The notes under the pieces: generated by a model
What the model was told of the DNA's origin: nothing
Seen by the model: only the letters and a program-made list of their open reading frames with translations
Databases searched by the model: none
Shown: positions 1-7,295 of the stretch, one piece after another
Position numbering within the stretch: the stretch's first letter is position 1
How the letters are laid out: the number at the start of each line of letters is the position of its first letter
Source of the DNA: Fibrobacter sp. UBA1313
GTDB lineage: Bacteria > Fibrobacterota > Fibrobacteria > Fibrobacterales > Fibrobacteraceae
Assembly: GCA_002307115.1 (NCBI GenBank)
Contig: DBTP01000193.1
Span: 1 to 12,028 of the forward strand
Reading direction: 5' to 3'
Length of the DNA stretch: 12,028 nt
Made by a program: the position numbers and the translations under genes

Positions 1-1434
1 TCCGGATTTACTTTAGCAGGCTACCCCAAAGAAGTACCGAAAGCCCTCGCGGAACGCGGAAAAGCACTCCGGGAAGCAGGTGTTGATTTCAAGGTCTCCC
101 TTTTTTCTGGTGCTTCCACAGGAGATGAATGCGATGGCAATCTCGCACGAGCAGGAATTCTCGATTGGCGCATGCCGTATCAATCGAATCCATCCCTTCG
201 AAAAGCTATTAACGATGGAAGTGTTCGCTACTTAGACGCACACTTGGGATGTATGGGCCCCATGGTCCGTTCCGGTGCCCTTCCCCATCCTACGCTTGCA
301 ATCATTGAGGCCGTCGCGGTAACTCCTGACGGTCGCATTTATCTTTCCTCTTCCGGCGGAAATTCAGCGACTTATTTGGCTCTCGCAGATAAAATAATTT
401 TGGAAATTAACAGTCTGTATGGGGATGCTTTTTTAGGATTCCATGATACCTTTGTGCCCGCACTTGCCCCCTTTGCCAAACCCATTCCGATTCTCAGCGC
501 AGGCGACCGCGTTGGCGAAGAATTCGTAAGGGTAGATCCTTCCAAAATTATCGCTATCGTGCATACCGATCGTCCCGATAGTGTAAATCCATTCTCGGAA
601 CCAGACCCTACCTCGAAGATCATCGCAGGCCAGATTCTCGAATTTCTTCACCACGAACGAAAAAAAGGCCGACTCCCCGAAGGGCTTCCCTATCAAAGTG
701 GTGTGGGCAATGTTGCCAATGCAGTACTTTGCGCCATGGCAAACGACCCTCTGCAGGGTTGTATCAGTCTTTATACTGAGGTGATTCAGGAAGCGGTATT
801 CACCCTCTTGGAAGCAGAAAAATTAAAGGGCGCTTCGGGTACCGCGTTAACATTTTCAACCGCGGCACAAAAGCGATTTAAGACTAATGTGAACTCGTGG
901 AAAAAACGTTTTGTACTCCGGCAGCAAGAGGTGTCGAATAGTCCCGAAGTCATCCGCCGTCTGGGAATTATTTCCATGAATACAGCCCTGGAGTGTGACA
1001 TTTACGGCAATGTGAATAGTTCCCATGTAAGTGGGACGAGTATTATGAATGGCATCGGTGGATCCGCTGATTTTGCGAGAAATTGCGCCTTGGGTTTTTT
1101 CATGACCCCTTCCACCGCGAAAAATGGAGCCATTAGTGCCATTGTTCCTTTGGTGAGCCATGTGGATCATACCGACCACGATACTATGATTTTTGTGACC
1201 GAACAGGGACTTGCTGATTTGCGAGGCTTGGACCCCATTACGCGTGCACACGCCATTATTGACCATTGTGCCCATCCCCATTATAGACATTTATTGAATG
1301 AAAGTTTAAATTTCAGCCTACGGTTTTCAAAAGGAAAGCACCTCCCTCTTTCCTTGGAACAGGTTTTCGACATGCATCTCCGTTTTATGAAAACGGGAAA
1401 CATGGCGGAAGATAATTTTGAGACGTTTACATGA
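1..1434 (+). CDS. Succinate-type acetyl-CoA hydrolase/CoA transferase, 5' partial
   Basis: The frame is open from base 1, so the start lies upstream; 477 residues are visible and about 20-35 N-terminal residues are probably missing from a family of about 500. The visible start (SGFTLAGYPKEVPKAL) is the typical N-terminal region of the Cat1/ScpC/AarC family of succinyl-CoA-dependent CoA transferases. The segment SLYTEVIQEA carries the likely catalytic glutamate at visible residue 260, which forms the glutamyl-CoA thioester in this family. GIGGSADFARN at 351-361 is the conserved glycine loop of the active site, and SHVDHTDHD plus VTEQGLADLRGL follow as expected. Family members transfer CoA between succinate and acetate, propionate or butyrate. 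The methylmalonyl-CoA decarboxylase genes just downstream make propionyl-CoA:succinate exchange the best guess, but the sequence alone does not fix the acyl donor. An internal ATG at 172 is not the start, because family-conserved sequence precedes it. The product is cytoplasmic. Confidence 0.93.
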   Translation, partial: SGFTLAGYPKEVPKALAERGKALREAGVDFKVSLFSGASTGDECDGNLARAGILDWRMPYQSNPSLRKAINDGSVRYLDAHLGCMGPMVRSGALPHPTLAIIEAVAVTPDGRIYLSSSGGNSATYLALADKIILEINSLYGDAFLGFHDTFVPALAPFAKPIPILSAGDRVGEEFVRVDPSKIIAIVHTDRPDSVNPFSEPDPTSKIIAGQILEFLHHERKKGRLPEGLPYQSGVGNVANAVLCAMANDPLQGCISLYTEVIQEAVFTLLEAEKLKGASGTALTFSTAAQKRFKTNVNSWKKRFVLRQQEVSNSPEVIRRLGIISMNTALECDIYGNVNSSHVSGTSIMNGIGGSADFARNCALGFFMTPSTAKNGAISAIVPLVSHVDHTDHDTMIFVTEQGLADLRGLDPITRAHAIIDHCAHPHYRHLLNESLNFSLRFSKGKHLPLSLEQVFDMHLRFMKTGNMAEDNFETFT

Positions 1435-1473
1435 ACCAAAAAATCTATCTTTGTGGCCTCACTTCATCCTTAC

Positions 1474-1480
1474 AGAAGGA
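1474..1480 (+). promoter_or_regulatory. Ribosome binding site deciding the mmdA start
   Basis: AGAAGGA lies 11 nt upstream of the ATG at 1492. It supports that ATG over the in-frame GTG at 1453, which would add 13 residues unlike the usual N-terminus of the family. A TAA stop ends at 1490, one base before this ATG, in another frame. Confidence 0.55.
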
Positions 1481-1491
1481 CCGATTTTAAT

Positions 1492-3048
1492 ATGGCTATT
1501 AAGAAAGAATTATTGGATCAATTAGCAAGTCGCCGACAAAAAGCACTCACTAGCGGTTGCACTGAAGATAAGATCGCCGCACGTCATGCAAAAGGACTTT
1601 TGACCGCAAGAGAACGTGTCACTCAATTAGTCGATGAAGGTTCCTTTCAGGAAACGGGGATGCACATCAACCATGATGTACGCGGTTTTGGATTTGAAAA
1701 TAAAGATCTCGCCGGAGATGGAGTCATTGCAGGACTCGGCAACATCAATGGTCGCCCCGTCACGGTGATCAGCCAAGATTTTATGGTGAGCGGAGGTTCT
1801 TTGGGATCCCGTCACGCAAAGAAAATGGCAGATGCGATGGCACAGGCCTGCACCCTCGGTACCCCGATTATCAGCGTGAACGATTCTGGTGGAGCGCGAA
1901 TCCAGGAAGGCGTAAAGAGCCTTGCGGGTTACGGCCAAGTTTTTAGACAGAACGTTCTCGCGTCGGGCCTCGTCCCCCAGATTGCGCTTATCGCGGGCCC
2001 TTGCGCCGGTGGTGCCGCTTATAGTCCTGCGCTGATGGATTTTTGCATTCAGCTCAAGAACAATTCCAATATGTTTATCTGCGGCCCGGAAGTCATTAAG
2101 GCTGCGACCGGTCAAGAAGCTCCTCTGGATCAATTTGCCACGGCGAATGCGCATGCCACGGTTTCTGGAAATGTCCATTTCGTAGCTGAAGATGACAAGC
2201 ATGCCATTGAGATCATCAAGAAACTTCTGAGTTTCCTCCCTAGCAATAACTTACAGGATCCTCCCAACCGTCTTTCCTCCGAACTCGCACTGGAACGGGA
2301 TGAAGGCATGAATGAAATCGTGCCTGAAGATGGGAAAACGCCTTTGGATGTTTACCAAGTCATTGAACGCTTGGTAGATGCGAACGAATGGCTCGAAGTG
2401 CACAAAAATTTTGCAATGAACATGGTGGTAGGCTTTGCCCGCATTGACGGTATCGTTGTAGGCATTGTCGCGAACCAGCCCAAAGCCAAGGCCGGATGCA
2501 TTGATATTGATGCTTCGGACAAAGCGGCAAGCTTTATTATGTTCTGCAATGCTTTTAACATTCCTATCGTCACATTGATGGATGTACCAGGATTTATGCC
2601 AGGCCTCGCGCAGGAACGCGGTGGCATCATTCGTCATGGAGCCAAAGTACTTTATGCGTATGCCACTTGCACAGTACCGTTAGTAACGGTTATTATGCGC
2701 AAGGCTTACGGTGGAGCCTATATTGCTATGGGTTCCAAAGACCTTGGCGGCGATGTCGTATTCGCTTGGCCATCCTCAGAAATTGCAGTGATGGGTGCTG
2801 AAGGTGCCGCTAAAATTATTTATAAGAAAGAACTAGAAACCGCCACCGACCGCGATGCGAAGTATAAAGAGTTGGTGGAAGATTATCGTGAAAAATTTTC
2901 GAAGCCTTACCAGGCTGCGGAATCGGGCATTATCACGGATGTGATTGAGCCCGCTGAGACCCGATTCAAGGTGGCGCTTGCATTGCGTTCCTTGATGACG
3001 AAACGTGTGACACGTCCCCCTAAAAAACATGGATTAAGCCCGTTATGA
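1492..3048 (+). CDS. mmdA: Methylmalonyl-CoA decarboxylase alpha subunit (carboxyltransferase)
   Basis: This 518-residue protein is a full-length acyl-CoA carboxyltransferase of the MmdA/PccB family (usually 505-525 residues). In the Na+-pumping decarboxylase it moves the carboxyl group of methylmalonyl-CoA to biotin on the carrier subunit, releasing propionyl-CoA. The N-terminal half carries GGARIQEG (133-140) and GPCAGGAAY (169-177), the glycine-rich oxyanion and CoA-binding loops. The C-terminal half carries GFMPGLAQERGGIIRHGAK from residue 367 and KAYGGAYIAMGSKDLGGD from 404, typical of the biotin-binding half. On its own the protein could be a propionyl-CoA carboxylase beta subunit. The downstream membrane beta subunit and OadG-like gene, with no biotin carboxylase gene in view, favour a decarboxylase. 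The start chosen is ATG 1492; the stop overlaps the next start as ATGA, implying translational coupling. The product is cytoplasmic, docked to the membrane subunits. Confidence 0.92.
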   Translation: MAIKKELLDQLASRRQKALTSGCTEDKIAARHAKGLLTARERVTQLVDEGSFQETGMHINHDVRGFGFENKDLAGDGVIAGLGNINGRPVTVISQDFMVSGGSLGSRHAKKMADAMAQACTLGTPIISVNDSGGARIQEGVKSLAGYGQVFRQNVLASGLVPQIALIAGPCAGGAAYSPALMDFCIQLKNNSNMFICGPEVIKAATGQEAPLDQFATANAHATVSGNVHFVAEDDKHAIEIIKKLLSFLPSNNLQDPPNRLSSELALERDEGMNEIVPEDGKTPLDVYQVIERLVDANEWLEVHKNFAMNMVVGFARIDGIVVGIVANQPKAKAGCIDIDASDKAASFIMFCNAFNIPIVTLMDVPGFMPGLAQERGGIIRHGAKVLYAYATCTVPLVTVIMRKAYGGAYIAMGSKDLGGDVVFAWPSSEIAVMGAEGAAKIIYKKELETATDRDAKYKELVEDYREKFSKPYQAAESGIITDVIEPAETRFKVALALRSLMTKRVTRPPKKHGLSPL

Positions 3049-3806
3049 TAGAACAACAAGACAGTACGTCAAATTCTATGGATTCGGTTCCAGCCGCGGC
3101 CATGGAGATTGCGACTCCGCCAGCGCAGCCTGTTACCGAGGCGAAGGTGGTTGCAAAGGGTCGGTTTGATGAGCAAATAGCCCTCCTGCCGGATTCAATT
3201 CGGCAACCGATTCAAAAACAACTGGAATTAATGCCACAGGATGCCATTTTTGAAATCGTGGAAAATCACGGTGGAAGCTTTAGCATCCTATACAAAACTT
3301 ATAACCAAGCAAAAGAAGCCAATCTCCGCAAGGATAGTTTGCTAAGTCTTGAGGGTGCCAAAGTGGTCCCTCATGCTAAAGCAAAGCTGGGGAGTACTTA
3401 CTACACGGGAAAAGGCAATGAAACGGCAACGTTTGGTGTTGGCTCTTTGGTAGAATTTCAAATCAGTGGACTTATTGTGGTGATGTTAGTCATTACCGGA
3501 CTATGTGTTCTTTGTTATGCCTTGTCCGCTGTCTTAAAACTTCTCAAACTGAACAAAATCGAAAGTAAGAAGGCAATCATCCCAATGCAAGCTCAAAATT
3601 CTACAGCACCCGTTCTTGCAACTCATGCGACAGGAGATATACACCCTGGCCTTTCCAATGAAAAGCTCGCTGTTATTTTCGCCGTGTCTGCCGCAGAAAT
3701 CTTAGGACATTCTTGCACGGTCGTCCGTTTCCGTCCCCAGAATACTAACGACTGGATCTGGGCTATTCAGGGTCGCACAGAACTTCACTCCAACGGGCTC
3801 AAGTAA
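3045..3806 (+). CDS. mmdD: OadG/MmdD-like membrane subunit with long N-terminal extension
   Basis: This 253-residue protein sits where the small membrane subunit (delta of methylmalonyl-CoA decarboxylase, gamma of oxaloacetate decarboxylase) is expected; that subunit tethers the soluble parts to the beta subunit. One hydrophobic segment at about 139-167 is followed by a Lys-rich stretch, a short linker, and a C-terminal piece (about 203-250: LSNEKLAVIFAVSAAEILG, then VVRFRPQN...WIWAIQGR) resembling the tail of larger OadG proteins. Family members are usually 80-120 residues. Here about 135 residues precede the membrane segment: a Pro/Ala/Glu-rich start (1-36), then a charged, probably helical part (about 40-100). 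No signal peptide is seen. There is no clear Shine-Dalgarno sequence; translation probably re-initiates from the ATGA overlap with mmdA. Assignment rests on position, the membrane segment and the C-terminal pattern. The symbol is by analogy and the N-terminal function is unknown. Confidence 0.72.
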   Translation: MIEQQDSTSNSMDSVPAAAMEIATPPAQPVTEAKVVAKGRFDEQIALLPDSIRQPIQKQLELMPQDAIFEIVENHGGSFSILYKTYNQAKEANLRKDSLLSLEGAKVVPHAKAKLGSTYYTGKGNETATFGVGSLVEFQISGLIVVMLVITGLCVLCYALSAVLKLLKLNKIESKKAIIPMQAQNSTAPVLATHATGDIHPGLSNEKLAVIFAVSAAEILGHSCTVVRFRPQNTNDWIWAIQGRTELHSNGLK

Positions 3807-3822
3807 GCCAGGATATGATATT

Positions 3823-4206
3823 ATGAAAAAAACACTCCGTATTAATCTTGAAGGTAAGAGCTACGACGTTGAAGTTGAAGTTCTTGATAGTAACGTTTCA
3901 TCTTCTGTGGCCGTGGCTTCCGTAGCTAGCGCTCCCGCAACATCCGCTGTCAGTGCGGTTCCCGCTCCGGTTGCAGCAGCCCCCATCGCTGGTGGCTCTC
4001 CAGTATTGAGCCCAATGATGGGTCTCGTTTTTAAAGTTAAAGCACAAGTGGGTGACAAGGTTGCCATGAACCAAGAAGTTGTGGTTCTCGAAGCCATGAA
4101 AATGGAAACCCCCATTTACGCACCTGCTGCTGGTACAATCACATCCATCTCCGTCAAAGAACAGGAATCCGTATCGGAAGGCCAAGTTCTTATGACTATT
4201 TCCTGA
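3823..4206 (+). CDS. mmdC: Biotin carboxyl carrier subunit of the decarboxylase
   Basis: This is a 127-residue biotin/lipoyl attachment protein. The C-terminal domain (about 58-127) contains EAMKMETPI, with the biotinylated lysine at residue 93. The downstream GTITSISVKEQESVSEGQVL completes the biotinyl fold. An Ala/Pro/Val-rich flexible linker (about 28-57) precedes the domain, as in gamma subunits of methylmalonyl-CoA and oxaloacetate decarboxylases, letting biotin swing between the carboxyltransferase (MmdA) and the membrane beta subunit. The N-terminus (KKTLRINLEGKSYDVEVEV) is typical of these carriers. AGGA at 3810-3813 lies 9 nt before the ATG. The gene follows the mmdD-like gene by 16 nt and precedes mmdB by 12 nt, so it is part of one operon. 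A stand-alone acetyl-CoA carboxylase carrier is less likely given the neighbours. Confidence 0.93.
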   Translation: MKKTLRINLEGKSYDVEVEVLDSNVSSSVAVASVASAPATSAVSAVPAPVAAAPIAGGSPVLSPMMGLVFKVKAQVGDKVAMNQEVVVLEAMKMETPIYAPAAGTITSISVKEQESVSEGQVLMTIS

Positions 4207-4218
4207 GGATAAAACACT

Positions 4219-5382
4219 ATGAGTGAAGTCTTATCCGTCGTGAGAGACATGTTCACGAATGATGCTGGATTCCAGTACATTACGGGAAGCATGCTCATCA
4301 TGTGGGTGGTGAGTTTTGTTTTGATGTATCTTGCGATCGTCAAAAAATTCGAACCCCTTTTACTTCTCCCCATTGCTTTTGGTGCCCTCGCGGTAAACTT
4401 GCCCTCACGCATGTTTTACGATGGTGGCTGGAGCATTGAAGGTATGTTTGTCCCCACTGCGGGACTTTATAGCTACATCAGCCAAGGTGTGCATCTGGAA
4501 TTGTTCCCTCCCCTTATTTTCTTGGGTGTGGGTGCATTAACTGACTTTGGACCCCTAATTGCTAATCCGCGCACATTGTTACTCGGTGGTGGAGCCCAAT
4601 TCGGCGTATTTGCCACTATGTTCTGTGCCGTTGTATTTGGCGGTTTTACTCTCGGCGAAGCCGCATCCATCGGCATCATTGGTGGCGCTGATGGCCCGAC
4701 GTCCATTTTTACAGCAAACAAATTAGCTCAGCATTTGATTGGCCCTATCGCCGTTGCCGCCTATACCTATATGGCTCTTGTGCCATTAATTCAGCCGCCC
4801 ATTATGCGTTTGATGACAAATGATAAAGAGCGTCGCATCCGGATGAAGAGCCTCCGCCCGGTGAGCAAACTGGAACGTGTTGCATTCAGCGTTATGGTGA
4901 TGATCGTTTGTGTATTGGTCGTTCCCGATGCATCCGCTTTGATTATTATGCTCATGCTCGGTAATATTCTGAGAGAAAGTGGTGTTGTCGAACGTTTGGT
5001 GAAAACATCACAGAATGAACTCATGAACATTGTGACCATTTTCCTCGGCACTTCTGTGGGCCTCACCATGTCGGCGGATATCTTTATCCGCCCGCAAACT
5101 ATTGCCATTATCGCCATGGGTGTGGTCGCCTTTGGTTTCTCAACCATGGGAGGCCTTTTCCTTGCCAAGGTTATGAACTGGTGCAGTCCTAACAATCCCG
5201 TAAATCCGCTGATCGGTTCCGCAGGCGTCTCCGCAGTGCCAATGGCAGCCCGTGTATCTCAAGTGGAAGGCGCAAAGTATGATCCGCAGAATTTCCTTCT
5301 CATGCACGCCATGGGTCCGAATGTGGCCGGTGTGATAGGAACGGCAATTGCGGCGGGGTATATGATCTCCCGTCTTTCTTAA
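4219..5382 (+). CDS. mmdB: Na+-transporting decarboxylase beta subunit (OadB/MmdB family)
   Basis: This 387-residue, very hydrophobic integral membrane protein couples decarboxylation of carboxybiotin to Na+ export. GIIGGADGPTSIF at 152-164 is the family signature, including the membrane-embedded aspartate D158 implicated in Na+ and proton handling in oxaloacetate decarboxylase. The C-terminal signatures SAGVSAVPMAARVSQ (334-348) and NFLLMHAMGPNVAG (358-371) are also present. Length fits the usual 375-430 residues. The start ATG follows a GAGGA ribosome binding site overlapping the stop of the biotin carrier gene. This is the last gene of the operon; two terminators follow within 90 bp. Beta subunits of glutaconyl-CoA, oxaloacetate and malonate decarboxylases are similar; methylmalonyl-CoA is inferred from the adjacent mmdA-type subunit. 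Confidence 0.95.
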   Translation: MSEVLSVVRDMFTNDAGFQYITGSMLIMWVVSFVLMYLAIVKKFEPLLLLPIAFGALAVNLPSRMFYDGGWSIEGMFVPTAGLYSYISQGVHLELFPPLIFLGVGALTDFGPLIANPRTLLLGGGAQFGVFATMFCAVVFGGFTLGEAASIGIIGGADGPTSIFTANKLAQHLIGPIAVAAYTYMALVPLIQPPIMRLMTNDKERRIRMKSLRPVSKLERVAFSVMVMIVCVLVVPDASALIIMLMLGNILRESGVVERLVKTSQNELMNIVTIFLGTSVGLTMSADIFIRPQTIAIIAMGVVAFGFSTMGGLFLAKVMNWCSPNNPVNPLIGSAGVSAVPMAARVSQVEGAKYDPQNFLLMHAMGPNVAGVIGTAIAAGYMISRLS

Positions 5383-5383
5383 G

Positions 5384-5426
5384 ATTTGTTTATAAACTTC
5401 GCGAGAGGCGAATGAAACAAATTTTT
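5384..5426 (+). terminator. First intrinsic terminator after the decarboxylase operon
   Basis: ATTTGTTT (5384-5391) pairs perfectly with AAACAAAT (5415-5422). Inside is a second stem, TTCGC (5398-5402) with GCGAA (5408-5412) around a GAGAG loop. A run of T follows to 5426. It begins one base after the mmdB stop codon. The outer stem is AT-rich, so it may be leaky. Confidence 0.6.
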
Positions 5427-5440
5427 GAATCTTGACTTTA

Positions 5441-5469
5441 AAACGCTGTTCTTTGGAACAGCGTTTTTT
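5441..5469 (+). terminator. Strong second intrinsic terminator
   Basis: AAACGCTGTTC (5441-5451) and GAACAGCGTTT (5456-5466) form a perfect 11-bp stem around the loop TTTG, running into a T tract ending at 5469. A shorter T run on the opposite strand could also give weak termination of minus-strand transcripts. Confidence 0.92.
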
Positions 5470-5639
5470 ATATGTAGGTAACGAACGACGATTACTTTCT
5501 AAACACAAAAAAGTGTTACACACCCGTGAAACGCATCCCATTTCTTATTGCGAATGAACGTAAAAGTGACGATAAAACGAGCGAACTCAAGCCGCCATAA
5601 TGCAGTATCGTAAATTTCATAAATTCGTTTTTTATGCAC

Positions 5640-5671
5640 AAAAAAAGACCCACATAAGCAGATCTTTTTTT
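5640..5671 (-). terminator. Intrinsic terminator downstream of tRNA-His
   Basis: On the minus strand a stem of seven A plus GATC pairs with GGTC plus seven T (11 bp with one G-T pair) around a 10-nt loop. It starts 4 nt after the 3' end of the tRNA. The A and T runs on both sides would also allow termination of plus-strand transcripts. Confidence 0.8.
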
Positions 5672-5675
5672 GAAG

Positions 5676-5750
5676 GGTGAGTGATCGGATTCGAACCGAC
5701 GACAACCAGAATCACAATCTGGGACTCTAACCAGCTGAGCTACACCCACC
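5676..5750 (-). tRNA. tRNA-His, anticodon GTG
   Basis: The minus strand folds into a complete cloverleaf. The 7-bp acceptor stem is GTGGGTG with CACTCAC, with one G-T pair. The D arm is GCTC...GAGT. The anticodon arm is CCAGA-TTGTGAT-TCTGG with anticodon GTG (genomic 5713-5715). The T arm is GTCGG-TTCGAAT-CCGAT. An extra 5' G at 5750 opposite discriminator C at 5676 is the G-1:C73 pair specific to tRNA-His. The 3' CCA is not encoded (CTT follows), so it must be added after transcription. It appears to be a single-gene transcript with its own promoter and terminator. Confidence 0.97.
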
Positions 5751-5766
5751 ATGGGAAAGCAGTCCA

Positions 5767-5794
5767 AATATAACAAAGGGGATCAAAGATTCAA
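5767..5794 (-). promoter_or_regulatory. Predicted promoter of tRNA-His
   Basis: Reading the minus strand, TTGAAT (5794-5789) and TATATT (5772-5767) are separated by 16 nt, close to the sigma-70 type consensus. The -10 box ends 16 nt before the mature 5' end, leaving room for a leader of about 10 nt. Confidence 0.55.
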
Positions 5795-5829
5795 GGGCCG
5801 TTTTAGCTTTTCGAAGCGCAAAGCCTAAC

Positions 5830-5854
5830 AAAAAACCTCCCCTGAAGAGGGAGG
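5830..5854 (-). terminator. Intrinsic terminator of the small Cys/His protein gene
   Basis: On the minus strand CCTCCC (5854-5849) pairs with GGGAGG (5841-5836) around a 7-nt loop, followed by six T. It lies 26 nt beyond the stop codon at 5881 and also separates this gene from the tRNA-His promoter. Confidence 0.85.
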
Positions 5855-5880
5855 CTCCTTGTTCCTTTTCAGGAAAAAAC

Positions 5881-6249
5881 TTATCCTTCGCGGTTTTTCC
5901 GTCTCATAATTCGGAGAAAATTCGTGCGTTTAAAGTCATTGCGATGCTCCACACAAAAACGCGGGTACACAAACTGTTTTGGAAATACCTTGATTTCAAA
6001 TATATCATCACAGCCTTCAAGACAGCATTTGAAGGGCAAATCCATCACTTCTGTATAGTTGTGACGGAAGATGATATTCTTGGCTTCAATATTTTCAATA
6101 TCTTTTTTCTGTTTTTGACGCTGCTTAATATCACGATGTAATTCACAATACTTCGCAATCGGATGGCCCCAAAATTCACGACCGCAACCCGGCTCTTGGC
6201 AAACTTTAAGCTTAATGCGCTTCTTCTTTTTATACTTCGGTAACTGCAT
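5881..6249 (-). CDS. Small basic protein with two CX4C...CX2H units
   Basis: I do not recognise the family. With the ATG at 6249 the protein has 122 residues; TTGGAG sits 5 nt upstream. An upstream in-frame ATG at 6435 would add 62 residues running over the start of the divergent lipoprotein gene, and is less likely. The sequence shows two similar metal-binding-like units: C17-x4-C22-x12-C35-x2-H38 and C75-x4-C80-x18-C99-x2-H102. The N-terminus (KYKKKKRIKLK) and C-terminus (FKRTNFLRIMRRKNR) are strongly basic, and a Gln/Lys-rich probable helix (about 39-57) links the units. This suggests a zinc-binding protein that contacts nucleic acid, but no function can be named. A good terminator just downstream supports a real single-gene transcript. 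Confidence 0.72.
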   Translation of the reverse strand: MQLPKYKKKKRIKLKVCQEPGCGREFWGHPIAKYCELHRDIKQRQKQKKDIENIEAKNIIFRHNYTEVMDLPFKCCLEGCDDIFEIKVFPKQFVYPRFCVEHRNDFKRTNFLRIMRRKNREG

Positions 6250-6280
6250 AGCTGCTCCAAGAGGATGTTTTCTCGCCGTA

Positions 6281-6308
6281 AATTTAGCAAAAATTGAATT
6301 ATTTGCAA
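6281..6308 (-). promoter_or_regulatory. Possible promoter for the Cys/His protein gene
   Basis: On the minus strand TTGCAA (6308-6303) and TAAATT (6286-6281) are separated by 16 nt in an AT-rich stretch, about 30 nt before the ATG at 6249. The 161-bp gap to the divergent lipoprotein gene should hold promoters for both genes. I see no convincing box for the plus-strand gene. Confidence 0.3.
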
Positions 6309-6410
6309 ATTCTAACCGACTGAAGTGAACAAAGAATCGACTAAAACGTTTACATACGAGGCAGTCATGATTCCCCATCACTATTTCAATGACCTCTTCG
6401 AGAAACAAGT

Positions 6411-7295
6411 ATGAATGCATCTCAACTCCTTCCAAAATTTATGGTCTTTCTTCTTTTGCTTGCTTGGGGAACGATCCTTGCTAGTTGTGGTCAGCTCACC
6501 GAGAACGAGAGTCCTCCCCCATCCTTAAAGATGCATGTATTGAATGTGGGACAAGGTTTGGCCATTCTCTTTGAACATGAAGGGCACTTCGCACTTTTTG
6601 ATGCGGGGCCTGATTCCATAGGTCTTGCGGATACGCTCTATGCTCGCGGTGTAAAAAAACTGGATTGGGTGCTAGTAAGCCACTGGCATAGGGATCATGC
6701 GGGTGGTTTGCTGGATCTTTCCGCTGGAAAAAATCCGAGACCCGAAATAGAAGCCCTATTGTATGGAAGCGATACCGCAGGCGTTTGGCTTCGTGATAGT
6801 GTTCTTTCTCTCGCAAAAAAGTGGGGAGCATTAGTGCGCTTAGTGGAACGCTCAGAAACATGGGACTTTGGAGAAAATTGGCATTTCCGAATCTTATGGC
6901 CTCCTTCCTATGGCCGGTGGGGAGAGAACAATGCAAGTACGGTGCTACAAGTGGATGACGGGGTTCTTTCCGCTCTCTTTACTGGAGATCTCGAAAAGGA
7001 GGGAGAAGCAAAGCTACTCTCGTTAGCCCCGACGCTTCACGCTGATTTTTTGCAAGTGGGACATCATGGATCCAGTCAGAGTTCGACACTCCCTTTTCTT
7101 GCCCAAATTGAACCTACAAACGCGGTTATTTCAGTGGGTAAAGACAATCCTTATGGTCATCCCACCTATTCTACTCTCCGAAAATTGACTTTAATTTTGG
7201 GAGATTCCACCAGAATATCGCGAACAGACACCCAAGGCTCGCTTTTTTGGGAATGGGCGTTTCAAATTGGCATTTGGAACCGAGGAGTTTTCTAA
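6411..7295 (+). CDS. ComEC-like metallo-beta-lactamase-fold lipoprotein
   Basis: This 294-residue protein resembles the C-terminal hydrolase domain of ComEC/Rec2 without its channel part. Residues 1-25 form a lipoprotein signal (hydrophobic 11-24, lipobox LASC), so C26 would be lipidated and the enzyme held at the outer face of a membrane. Metal ligands are SHWHRDHAGG (H91, H93, D95, H96), TGD (191-193) and VGHHGS (216-221), with NPYGHP ending at 251. MHVLNVGQGLAILFE at 41-55 is the typical opening of the domain. Family members are phosphodiesterases or nucleases, or of unknown activity; the substrate here is not evident. The ribosome binding site is weak, so the start is less certain, but the signal peptide fits it. 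Only 13 nt separate the stop from the next gene, suggesting co-transcription. Confidence 0.85.
   Translation: MNASQLLPKFMVFLLLLAWGTILASCGQLTENESPPPSLKMHVLNVGQGLAILFEHEGHFALFDAGPDSIGLADTLYARGVKKLDWVLVSHWHRDHAGGLLDLSAGKNPRPEIEALLYGSDTAGVWLRDSVLSLAKKWGALVRLVERSETWDFGENWHFRILWPPSYGRWGENNASTVLQVDDGVLSALFTGDLEKEGEAKLLSLAPTLHADFLQVGHHGSSQSSTLPFLAQIEPTNAVISVGKDNPYGHPTYSTLRKLTLILGDSTRISRTDTQGSLFWEWAFQIGIWNRGVF

Noticed and set aside
1453..1491. GTG start at 1453 for mmdA
   Set aside because: The 13 extra residues are atypical for the family and the ribosome binding site at 1474-1480 fits the ATG at 1492.
1627..2202. 191-codon minus-strand open frame
   Set aside because: It lies wholly antisense to mmdA, whose protein is clearly conserved; it is a shadow frame of high-GC third positions.
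5502..5517. AACAC-AAAAAA-GTGTT hairpin as a terminator or operator
   Set aside because: A 5-bp stem with no T run after it and no adjacent gene is too weak to call; 5470-5639 otherwise shows nothing recognisable.
5499..5776. Minus-strand ORFs across the tRNA-His region
   Set aside because: They run straight through the tRNA and its terminator, so they cannot be ordinary protein genes.
6250..6435. N-terminal extension of the Cys/His protein to the ATG at 6435
   Set aside because: It would run over the start of the divergent lipoprotein gene and use up the only promoter space, whereas ATG 6249 has a GGAG site just upstream and begins directly with the basic tail.
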